From Buddleja alternifolia (Eukaryota; Streptophyta; Magnoliopsida; Lamiales; Scrophulariaceae), in NCBI GenBank assembly GCA_019426215.1, contig CM033403.1, positions 35,288,754 through 35,352,753 of the forward strand: a DNA stretch of 64,000 nt, given 5' to 3'. The translations under genes were made by a program, and so were the position numbers. Shown piece by piece: positions 1 through 10,212 of this stretch (within the stretch, counting starts at the first letter, position 1; each line of letters opens with the position of its first letter). Below the pieces are notes generated by a model, which was not told the DNA's origin, did not search any database, and saw only the letters and a program-made list of their open reading frames with translations.

Positions 1-1613
1 TCTTATCTTGTTTCCTTATCAATAATTTTTTTATATATATTTTAAGAAAAATACTTATTAATTATATATAATATGTTCTTCTCAATAATATATTTTTTAT
101 AGATTTTAGGATAAATTCTTATTAATTTTATTAAAACAGAAAGCTCCTCAAGTGCCTCCGTCTTCATCCGATGTGAGACGATAGTTGCATACACATCAAT
201 AATCCCCTTAGACGAGGGGCTTGGTAGAGCACATGGCCTCGTTCCAGTGCCAAAATGATGTAACATACACTTGTCTTCTTTGACATCGAATACCTTTGCA
301 TGAGATATTGTTCTTTTTTTGTCGGAGCTGAACGTGGTTGTCCTTAAAAGGTGCCTCGTGAGGGAGAGAGGAGTTTGAGTCTTATAAGTCTCTCGTCACC
401 ATCTAATATGGTACGGTAATTCCATACTAAATCAACAATGTTGTTGTCTTTTGTCTTTTAATTTATAATTAACTCATAATTCTTGTGTTTTAAGTTTCAT
501 ACCGGAAGAAGCAAAGGAGAGTGGAAAATCAACGTATATCCCTTATCCAATTAAGACGATCAAACATCCTTATATCAAGATATCAACAGCTAACTCACGC
601 GTTAGAACAAAAAAGAAAAAAACACTAATAATCTATATATCCTCAAATAGAAATAACAAAATGATAATTAAATTTTATGCTTTTTTTTTCTTTTCTTATA
701 GGATTAAATAAATTTTCTATCTTTCTAACGAAGCAATAAGGTAGTCAGTAGCACCTTCCCAAGTTAATACTCTTCCAAAATTTTTAATTAAGACAAATAC
801 AATATTTTTACGCAAGAAATATAAGAATATCTTAGTCACTATTTCCAATATAAATCTACATTTTTTCTGACCAAAATTATAGTAATGCATTTCCTAGTCA
901 TAAAGTCCTGTCTCTTTTCAAAATACATTATATTATTGTGAAATAAACTAATCAATTTACGGATTATTTTATTCCATAAGTTAAGATGTTTTAACAAAAA
1001 TAGTACCAACAAATATTATCCTTTGTGTAAACCATTATCTATATAGACTATGAAAATAATTCTGCATGAACTAATTATTTACCTAGTGATAATATAAATA
1101 AGAGTCCTATATATACAATCATGATCAATCCACAAGAGTGGGTTAGATAAAGTCGCATTTCATAATTAAGATGAAAATTTCAATACGTATTCCATGCATA
1201 AGTGTTCATTTCTTTTTTCTCTACAAAAAAAAAAAAATAAAGTCGATTTATCCTTCAATAAAGTCGTATTTCACCAACCTTATCCTAATTAATAAATGGT
1301 ACCTAGATTAGTTGAGTAATGTTATATACCACCGAATTCATACAATCAATTTTTTATTTTCCCTTAATTTAGAAAGTATTAATATATTAAATTTATCAAA
1401 GTCAATATATCAATTGCAATTATTATTATTTTTAAATCAAGTGGAGGTAAAAATTGATGATATATAATAGCATTACTCAGATCATTAATGCAGAGAAACA
1501 ATAGGCGAAATGGCAAATTGCTTTCCTACAGCATAAACTCTTACTGTTGGAATCATTAAAAATTTCCATCATTTCTCCCACTAAAACACTGTTATTTATT
1601 CTCCTTGTGCTCA
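1..1613. other. AT-rich intergenic stretch
   Basis: No coding region is supported here. Positions 1-140 contain two diverged copies of an AT-rich segment of about 75 bp in direct orientation. Positions 160-400 are less AT-rich and include a 'catccgatgtgagac' string of the kind common in decayed plant LTRs, but no partner repeat or TSD was found. The remainder looks like ordinary non-coding DNA. Confidence 0.5.
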
Positions 1614-1621
1614 CAAGCACT

Positions 1622-2404
1622 CAGGAACGGAGCCAAGGGCCTGGGGCTCTGGAGGGTGCCAGCGTCTCCCCTCAATTTTTTTATTTTCTAATTTTCAGGT
1701 ATAAATTTTTAAAAATTTACATTTTCGCACCCACTCAAGAATAACAAAAGGCAAAATTAATTCACATTCCTAACCCACAAGGTTGCCCAAACCCACATAA
1801 AAGAACAATTGACTTAGTGGAATATTCTAGTAGGCTGTATAATCAAAATTTTAAATTAAATTTCTTATTATAATTTTACATTTTCTCATCACTCATAATT
1901 TGTTCAAATCCCATCCACCGTTTCTCGTCTGTTCTATATGATAAGTATCTTTTTATTTTGCTTTATTTTTTTTAGTCGATTTACCAAATTAGATATTATT
2001 GTGAAATGTAACGATGGTTACAATTTTTAATTTGAAATGTTAAAATTAATATTAATCAAATCATACTTTTTAGGCTTTTTATGTTTTGTTTTATTAAATA
2101 TTAGGACCATTTTTCATTTTAGGTTTAAAACTATATTTTATTTGATTGGTTGTGAAAAATGTATCAAATATTATTTTTATGTGGTTCGGCAATTGCCTAC
2201 GTCTATCGGAGAGGATAAGAGAATTTGACTATTAACAAAAGAGGTAAATAATACAAAATATGTCAAAAGTTCTTACTAAACCTGATTTCCAATTTTTTCG
2301 CATATATATAACGTACCGTACGGCAGAGGGCTACCAAGCAAATGAAACGTATGTATATCACAACAATCTCACCCCCTTTAGTATAATTCCTGGCTCCGAC
2401 CCTG
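1622..2404. mobile_element. hAT-type non-autonomous element, 783 bp
   Basis: The ends are imperfect terminal inverted repeats: CAGGAACGGAGCCAAGG at the left and CCTGGCTCCGACCCTG at the right. They are flanked by an 8-bp TSD with one mismatch, CAAGCACT (1614-1621) and CAAGCACC (2405-2412). An 8-bp TSD with CAGGG-like ends is the hAT signature. No transposase frame is present. The same end family recurs at 30007-30188 and 35934-37025. Positions 2180-2230 resemble a string at 19868, probably an older inserted repeat. Confidence 0.75.
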
Positions 2405-2412
2405 CAAGCACC

Positions 2413-3053
2413 TAAGGTTCTTTCGGACCGAATCTTCTATTTTAAATTATTTTATTTCACATTTTTTTATCTTTTAAATACACAAATCATGCGTTTAAGA
2501 CCCACGTCATCAATATATTTGAGGACAAACTTTATTCACGTAATATAAATTCAAAAAATAATACACGAGATAGATCATTTTCTTAGTACGTATTTTATCT
2601 TATATAAACGCACGATCCACATCATCGATATATTTGAGGACAATTTTTATACATGTAACATTGATATAGAAAATAAAATTCGAGATACAATATTTTTTAA
2701 GACAGAAGATCCGAAGTAAGATTTTTTTTCTCCTCCTAATTACATCTTACAATTGAGTGAGGATAGATGGTCAACATGTTCACACCCACGGGCCCTTTTA
2801 ACAAATTAATATTAATTAAAAATAAACTTTCAAATATCTAACATAAAAAGGCATGTGTGGTATTTTCGTAGAGAAAATCGCAAGAAAAATGCCGTTTTTA
2901 TTTATTTATTTTAGAAAAAGCAGGGGGGAAAAAACAGCACAGAGTTTCAAATTTGCATTTTTTTTGAAACTTGAAACTGGAAAAAGGCATGCGCCATACC
3001 ATTTTCCCGATACGGTAATTAGTAAAGTCATAAGCATAATCATAACTAAATTC
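2413..3053. repeat. Intergenic DNA with a degenerate direct repeat
   Basis: Two diverged direct copies offset by about 115 bp share 'tcatcaatatatttgagga' near 2507 and 2622. No gene is supported. The short frame at 2853-3059 has no recognisable features. Confidence 0.45.
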
Positions 3054-4052
3054 TCTTAGATATTATTATTGCTCTCCTAGTTAAATTAATATTATTATTA
3101 TTTTCCTAGTTAGACTAGTATTCTTATTATCTTATTTATCTTTTACCTTCTTTATAGTTTAGGGTTTTCTTGTATTTTCTCTCTCTTGTAACTCTATAAA
3201 TACATTACTCAGTAATACAAGTTCCCTATGGAGTTTTCTCTAATCTAACATGGTATCAGAGCCATGGTATCTCAATCTCTCGCTTCCGCCGCCATCCATA
3301 AAGTCGTCGTCCCCGTCCGGCGCCCCTTATCTAATTTAGTTTTTCTTTATCTAATTTTTTTTGTTTTTTTGTTTTTTTTGTTTCTCCTATGGCTGCCTTC
3401 GCTGCCCTCTCTCTTGGTAGCCGCCACAGCCAACTTCTTCTCCCTTATCGCGTTTTCTCTTCCTTTTGTTTTTCTATGACCGACGCCGCCTTTAATTTTG
3501 TTAATTGTCGCCGCTCACCCTTGGAAAACGAGGACTTGGAGCCGCCGCCTTTTTATTTTATGCCGCCACCTTCTCTCTTTGGCCGCGAGTCGCCGTGCCA
3601 TTAGCTTTATTTTTGTTTATGTTGTCGCCGCCTTATTTAATGATTTTCAGACGAAACTGCTCCACATTGAGAAGCGTCTTCGTCGAACTACCGCCTTATT
3701 TAATGATTTTCAGACGAAACTGCTCCATCTTGAGAAACGTATTCGTCAAAATCTCTCTGCTAAACATTCTTTATGCCCGGACTGTCTAAACATCTTTTCT
3801 CGATTTTTAGTTCAGTCTCAATGTTCAAGACTTTCACGTTTCGACTGCGGGGAAGTGTTAGATATTATTATTGCTCTCCTAGTTAGATTAGTATTATTAT
3901 TGCTTTCCTAGTTAGACTAGTATTCTTATTACCTTATTTATCTTTTACCTTCTTTATAGTTTAGGGTTTTCTTGTATTCTCTCTCTCTTGTAACTCTATA
4001 AATATGTTACTCAGTAATACAAATTCCCTACGGGGTTTTTTCTAATCTAACA
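3054..4052 (+). mobile_element. TRIM-type miniature LTR retrotransposon, copy 1
   Basis: Two near-identical 197-bp LTRs lie at 3054-3250 and 3856-4052, with a perfect 5-bp TSD AATTC (3049-3053 and 4053-4057). Right after the 5' LTR is TGGTATCAGAGCCATGG, the classic primer-binding site complementary to initiator Met tRNA. A purine-rich run (gcggggaag) precedes the 3' LTR. The LTR has a TATA-like 'ctctataaatac'. The ~600-bp interior has GC-rich, simple-sequence-like stretches but no gag or pol, so the element is non-autonomous. The first LTR base pair reads TC instead of TG. Two related elements lie inverted at 8062-8857 and 10406-11404. Confidence 0.9.
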
Positions 4053-4087
4053 AATTCACCAAAATAAGGAAAATGATGCACCACATG

Positions 4088-4438
4088 TAGATCTGAAAGA
4101 CGAACCAAGCTACTTGATGCTCGACTCGAGCTCGATCGCTAAAAGCTCATTTTGAGCTCGGTTTGTCAACGTATCAAACCAAGTTTGAACAGCCTTTTGT
4201 GTTTGATAAATTTTGAAACTCGATTCGAGCTCAACTCGATTAGTAAAAAATGGTAAAAACGTGTACAAAAAAGTCAAGCTACTCGAGCTCGACTCATGTT
4301 CGGCTCTATTAAAGCTCGTTTGAGCTCGGCTCGATTAATAATCAAACAAGCTCAAACACAAATTTTGAAATTCGATTGTAATTCAAACAAACTTGAATAA
4401 CAATTCGTTCGGCTCGACTCGATTCATTTACACCCCTA
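4088..4438. mobile_element. hAT MITE, 'CTCGAGCTC' family, copy 1 (351 bp)
   Basis: A perfect 8-bp TSD ACCACATG (4080-4087 and 4439-4446) surrounds an element that begins TAGATCTG and ends ACACCCCTA. The interior is full of CTCGA/GAGCTC strings arranged in both orientations. Highly similar copies lie at 26071-26395 (inverted) and 56558-56910 (same orientation), each with hAT-like 8-bp flanks. There is no coding capacity. Confidence 0.8.
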
Positions 4439-4538
4439 ACCACATGTGTTTTGTTCAATGAGAAGCTTATCTATTTAATTAATAATAGAAAATTTGTTTT
4501 ACGTTGCCGGCTTCCCCTTCACCGTTTTGACATGTACA

Positions 4539-5464
4539 TAGGGGTGTTCATGGTTTTTCAAAACCACACCATACCGATCGTACCGAAATATTGATTTTTT
4601 TCTAAAATTTATAGGTTTTGGTACGATCTTGTACCGTACCAGCTATTTTGGTATGATTTTGGTTTCAGAAAATTCGTACCGGTTAAAAACCGTACCATAC
4701 CGTATATATACTATTTATAATTATTTATTTTATTTGTATAATATATAGTGATTCTATTGAAGGAATTTTTAGAACTCAGAGATACAAATATACTAGAAAT
4801 CAATATATTACCAAAACTTGTGTGGTGATGTATGATATTTTTAGAAATATAAAAATTAACTCTATTAAATTTGAGAATTAGTTAAAAGAGAGACAAAATT
4901 ATTCTCTAGAGTTAATTATTTGAAAACCTAACCTCTAGGATTAGAATATCAATATTAAGAATTTGACTTTGATTATATCACTATTTGAGCCTTAAGACAG
5001 AACACGGTGTCAAAGAACGCAGAGAACTCACTTCAAAAGTTTGTCAAGTGCTTCCGCATAAAATCTAAACCTATTATTAGTATGGTATAAATTTTTCATT
5101 TTCTTTCAAAGTAATCAAAAACTGCATCTTTTCTTTCATTCCACTTCTGGCAACAATATTAGTTTTTTGCTAATTTTTTTTGATAATTTATGAAGTTTCA
5201 GATTATATAATTGTGTTAATTATTATCGTGATTGCTTAATTCTTGTGATAATTTGGTTTTGTAATTATTTTTAATTTTATTATGTAATTTATAGTAAAAA
5301 TACCGTAAAACTGTATCGCACCGTACTGAAACCGTACCATACCGTATACAATGGTACCGGTTTCAAAAAGTCCAATTTTGGTATTAGTTGTCCCAAAGCC
5401 GTAACTATTGGTATGTTATAAATTTTATAAAAATATCGCAAAAATCGAACCGTCTAAACCCCTA
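4539..5464. mobile_element. hAT-type non-autonomous element, 926 bp
   Basis: The ends are TAGGGGTGTTCATGG and TCTAAACCCCTA, flanked by an 8-bp TSD with one mismatch, CATGTACA (4531-4538) and CATGGACA (5465-5472). Both sub-terminal regions carry repeated accgtaccataccg-type strings in opposite orientation. No transposase frame is seen. In style it matches the 1170-bp element at 54898-56067, whose sub-terminal strings are also CCG/ACCG-rich. Confidence 0.75.
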
Positions 5465-5472
5465 CATGGACA

Positions 5473-6753
5473 TGACACTTGATACAATAAGATGTAATTT
5501 TAGGGAATTGATATTCGTGCTTGTAATAATGATAACTGCACTCCTCCCCTATTTTGTCCTTTCATTTTGAAAACACATTTAAACTTATTTTGTTAGATAA
5601 AAACTACCCTTTATATATTCCATTATTCATTTTGATGTGATTACATCCAATGTCAATCATCCTTTTAAATTCTTAAGTTTGATGTAGAACGTGATCAAAT
5701 AAATTTTATTCTTAAAAATCTAACTTGTGTTCACGATCCGCATGTGAAAACTTCTCATTAGCAAAATTATTAGTTCATTTATATGTATTGTCAATAATAC
5801 TTTTTTCTATTTCATCTTTTATGGTCAAACTTGGGTTATGAAATTTGGTAATTTGACTCCAATATTCGCCTATTTTTCTTCCACTTAATCATATTGTTAA
5901 CAAAAACACATAAATTTTCTATCTCAGTCATGGTTTAAATTATCAATTAGTATTTGATTATATATATATATATATACACACACACAACACACACATATAT
6001 GTATGTATCGGTCAATATGTATTCTGATCAACTATTTTCTAAGAATTTATGCATAACCGATAATATTAGATTATACCAGATGATATTGCGATAAATTAGT
6101 TTTAGCGGTCGCATCCGAATACTGCGAAGGACAATATCTGATAATATTGAATATATCTAATGTACTTTTTAATACATGATATTGAGTAGTAACTCAAAAG
6201 ATATATATTTTGCTACGATTTTTACTTTTTTTTTTTAGAAATTTTCTATGCATTCAATAATATATTTATTTCGTATAGCCGCATAATAAATTGGTATGTC
6301 ATGACTAATCTGAAATAATACATATCACTATCATCATCGAAATCGCGATTTTAAGCCATAACCTCAATAGCTTTCATTATACTTTGGGCTCTATCATTCA
6401 TCTAGTTCTGTAAATGATTTTTTTTTTACTAACTGCATAATACACAGTGTACATTATATATTGATGAACAATACAAAATACATCAAAAGAAATTAGAAAG
6501 GATAAAATGAAGAAAAATGATGATGTTGTCTAATCTTGCCACGTCAAGTTGAGAATATAAAGTTGAAGAAATTGGAAAGAATGAATGAAGGATGGCATTT
6601 ATGTCTTCAAATAAAGGGTAAATTATATTGTTAAAATGCATGGACATTTTGGTCAAGTAGTTGGTGCAAAAGTAGAATGGTAGTGCAACTATCAATTTTG
6701 GGAGTGTGAATATCAACTTCCTAATTTTATTTTGTAAGCATTAATCACACAGA
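5473..6753. other. AT-rich intergenic stretch with an AT/AC microsatellite
   Basis: No gene is supported. There is a TA run followed by CA repeats at about 5958-5998. Position 6700 carries a 'gggagtgtgaatatcaac' string resembling one end of the MULE-type elements described elsewhere in the window, but no partner end was found. Confidence 0.5.
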
Positions 6754-6967
6754 ATTAATTAAGGGTTTTTAACAATATACCCCCCTTGTTAGGTAGAAAA
6801 CACTTAAAACCCCCTTTGTTAAATCAGCAAAACTCCCCTCTCTATTTATATAAACCATGCTCAAAACCCTTTTTTCATTAGAAACTTGATCAAAATGTAG
6901 CCTTTAAAATATTCTTATAATTTTGTTTTGTAGTGAATTTCAACCCTACAAACTGAGCAAAAGTATA

Positions 6968-8030
6968 TAGTTACCTTACCCTGCTTTTTCTCTCTTGAGA
7001 AAAGCTAGGGTTTTTACCTCCTAACTGCCATCTCAAGCTGCAGTTTAGAACTCTTTTCCACCACCATTTTGGGTGGTTTTTTCCTTGACCATATAGGATG
7101 TCTTTCCCTACCTCCATCGGTGGAAAACTCGCCGATCCGCCTTATTGCTTCCTTCTTCCCAATGATGCCGATTGTGCTGACTCCACGATCGATCCCCTCC
7201 AAGCCACCACCGGATTCCACCTCACCACTACCGGATTCCGCTTGTCCACTTCTAGATCTAGGCTCTTTATTTTCGGTACTCATCTCACCTCTGCTTTGGT
7301 TGGCTCTAAACCAGCCAATCCTCACTTCACTGCTGCTTCACAAGCCAAAAAGGGGAGGGGGGGGGGGGGGGTCTTTTGATGGGTACCCCCATCTTGATGT
7401 ATGATTGGGGGACCTTTTTCATACTCTAGATTTGCTCTTGCTTGTTTTTAAAAAAGAAATTTTTTGTGTCGCCGGAATCTCTTGCATCGATTATATCAAT
7501 CATTTCTCCAGTGGTTCTTTCGAGTAAATTTTGGAGTGATTTTGCTTTTTCGTTGTGTCTTTATTATTCTATTCTATTTTACTTTTATGTATCGTATGTT
7601 TGTTATGTGTTTTTGGCCAGTTTGAGATGGTGTCATCGAGATGTTATTCACATTGAAGTTGAACAACAAAGGAAAATTTGCATTTGGGGATTGGGATTCG
7701 TGTGTCGTCCATGTTTCTTCAATTTTTGGAGGAGAAATTGGATTGAGTTTGGTTTTTGCATCCTCCTCGGAGAGTGCCAGCTTTTTCTGGAAAACTGGCC
7801 CAGTCATCCCTCTATGTCAAGAATCTGGTTGAGTTGTTTTCCTACCTTTTTTTACTTATTTTTTGTTTACAGTGTGTCCCCAAATGTTAGATTTGATTTT
7901 GTTAGCTTTGATGGATATGATGGATGGTGTGACGACGATAGTCTCTTGTTTCTGTATTTTTGGATGTATTCTGTTTTGGGTTTTAGCCCATGTTTAATAT
8001 AATCTTGTGATTTTAACTATCAAAAAAAAA
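6968..8030 (+). mobile_element. Polyadenylated retroposed sequence of unknown origin
   Basis: The body ends in a poly(A) run (from 8022) and is flanked by an 18-bp direct repeat, AAACTGAGCAAAAGTATA (6950-6967) and AAACTGGGCAAAAGTATA (8031-8048). Long variable TSDs plus a poly(A) tail mark LINE-mediated insertion. The 5' third (7080-7345) is GC-richer than everything around it and ends in a run of 16 G near 7357. Open frames exist on both strands but none resembles a protein I recognise. It may be a processed pseudogene or a rearranged or 5'-truncated LINE; the sequence alone does not decide. Confidence 0.65.
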
Positions 8031-8061
8031 AAACTGGGCAAAAGTATAGGTATGTTTTAAG

Positions 8062-8857
8062 TGTTAGATTAGAGAAAACTTCGTAGGGACTTGTATTATT
8101 GAGTAACATATTTATAGAGTTACAAGAGAGAAAGAATACAAGAAAACTCTAAACTATAAAGAAGGTAAAAGATAAATAAGGTAATAAGAATACTAGTCTA
8201 ACTAGGAAAGCAATAATAATACTAATCTAATTAGGAGAACAATAATAATATCTAACACTCCCCCGCAGTCGAAACGTGAAAGTCTTGAACATTGAGACTG
8301 AACAAAAAATCGAGAAAAAATAGTACTACAGTCCGGGCATGAGGAATGCTTAGTAGAGAGATTTTGACAAATACGTTTCTCAAGGTGGAGCAGTTTCGTC
8401 TGGAAATCATTAAATAAGGCGGCGGTTCGACGAAGACGTTTTTCAATGTGGAGCAGTTTCGTCTGAAAATCATTAAATAAGGCGGCGACTCCAAGTCCTT
8501 GTTTTTCCAAGGGTGAACGGCGACAACATAAACAAAGATAAAGAAAAAAAAATTATCCTAAACTAAACTAGATAAGGTACGCAGGACGGGGTCGGCAACT
8601 TGAGGATGGGGGAAGCTAGAGATCAAGATACCATGACTCGAAGTCATGGCTCTGATGCCATGTTAGATTAGAGAAAACCCCATAGGGAACTTGTATTATT
8701 GAGTAACATATTTATAGAGTTACAAGAGAGAGAGAATACAAGAAAACCTTAAACTATAAAGAAGGTAAAAAATAAATAAGGTAATAAGAATACTAGTCTA
8801 ACTAGGAAAGCAATAATAATACTAATCTAATTAGGAGAACATTAATAATATCTAACA
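8062..8857 (-). mobile_element. TRIM-type element, copy 2 (796 bp, inverted)
   Basis: LTRs lie at 8062-8257 and 8661-8857, with a perfect 5-bp TSD TTAAG before 8062 and after 8857. Read on the minus strand, the primer-binding site next to the LTR (around 8643-8660) is TGGCATCAGAGCCATGAC, a Met-tRNA-type site with one change. LTR and internal sequence match the 3054-4052 element in reverse, but the interior is about 200 bp shorter. There is no gag or pol. Confidence 0.88.
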
Positions 8858-9018
8858 TTAAGGGCTACATTTTGATCAATTTTCTAATGAAAAAAGGGTT
8901 TCGCGCATGGTTTACGTAAACATAGTGTTTTTTTTTATGCGTATTAATTTAACAGAGGGATTTTTTTAGCGTTTTTGACCTAATACAGGAGGCAATTTGT
9001 TAAAAACCCATTAATTAA

Positions 9019-9476
9019 TTACAAGTATTGCGTGTATTCTTTACTAAAATTAAATAAATGACAAAATAGTAATGAGTCGAGAAATGACATATAGCATCAT
9101 AACTCTAATAAAATGTACAAGAAGCGGATCTTTCATTCCAAGAAGTGGTTTCCTCTCATATTCTAATAATCATATGCATGCCACTTGTATAATTTTTTTC
9201 TTTAAAAATATAAGTGACCTGAGTTTTATACGTGTTATGTGTGTATAAATGAAATACGATATGAGACACAGTTTTAAAATAGATAATTCGGTGTGAAAAA
9301 ACATAGGCAAGGAGTAACTGTTAATCAATAAAAATATTTATAACATATTTTATAATAAACAGTAAAGGTGATACTCAAATTAATATGACAACATATCAAT
9401 TTGGTCGTTTTAGAAGTTTCAAGGACTCGAAGTTTAATTTCGGGATAATCATAATTCTTTACGTTGTATGATTATA
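9019..9476. other. AT-rich spacer without recognised features
   Basis: I see no gene and no element ends here. Confidence 0.5.
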
Positions 9477-10212
9477 TAATTTATAGGGCTAAATACAAAA
9501 TGCCCTACTGAACTATTCTTACTGGCGTATATACTCCCCTAAATTTTAAAAGATGCCAAAATAGTCCCTCATAAAAATTCATGAGTTATGCTAAATATAT
9601 GCTCCATCCAAACACAACCTTACGATATTAAAGCACCAAATAAACTTACTTGGTTGTTCTTTTTTTATTGAAATTGTAAAATTTGTAAAAAATTACAAAT
9701 CTTAGAAACTTCATTCAAGATTTAAATAGGATTTGTTAATTGATAAAATTAAATTATTTATAATTGACTAATTGAGTATGCTAGGATTGGAAAATACAAA
9801 TCTTAAAAGTTTAAACCTACAATTTGTTAATTTTAATAATTTAAATTAAAGATTTTGTTATCATAAATTATAAATATACAAATAACAAGATTTAAATGAT
9901 CTGTTCGTTGTTAAGATTTAATTAAACAAGATTTAAATAATAATAAGAATGACTCTCCATAAATTGTTAATTAACACATTACAAGATTTAAATGATTTGT
10001 TAATTTGAAGACTTAAATTTGACAAATTCTTTCAAAAAAAATATATCACCGGGTAAGTCAATATAGTTAATAGTGCTTAAATATTGTAAGATTGTGTTTG
10101 GATGAGAGAATTTTCATAAATCATGATATTTATGAGAAACCATTTTAGTACATTTAAAAATTTACGGGGTATATGAGACAGTAGGAATAGTTCAGGGGGA
10201 CATTTTTTATTT

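Larger units (their letters stand above)
6763..9009. mobile_element. MULE-type foldback MITE carrying two later insertions
   Basis: A perfect 9-bp TSD ATTAATTAA (6754-6762 and 9010-9018) flanks ends GGGTTTTTAACAA and TTGTTAAAAACCC. The inverted homology continues inward past 'gatcaaaatgtagcc' near 6890 and its complement near 8870. Removing the retroposed sequence (6968-8030 plus one TSD) and the TRIM (8062-8857 plus one TSD) leaves a foldback element of about 365 bp. A 9-bp TSD with long inverted repeats is typical of Mutator-like elements. No transposase is present. Confidence 0.8.

Noticed and set aside
3264..3911. Overlapping open frames of 70-137 codons
   Set aside because: They fall in the interior and 3' LTR of a TRIM element, and equivalent frames appear inverted in the copy at 8062-8857. 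Repeat-derived, without gag or pol motifs.
7442..8002. A 186-codon open frame
   Set aside because: It lies wholly inside the retroposed sequence, is rich in Phe/Cys/Ser/Leu as expected from T-rich DNA, and overlaps other equally long frames. No domain is visible.
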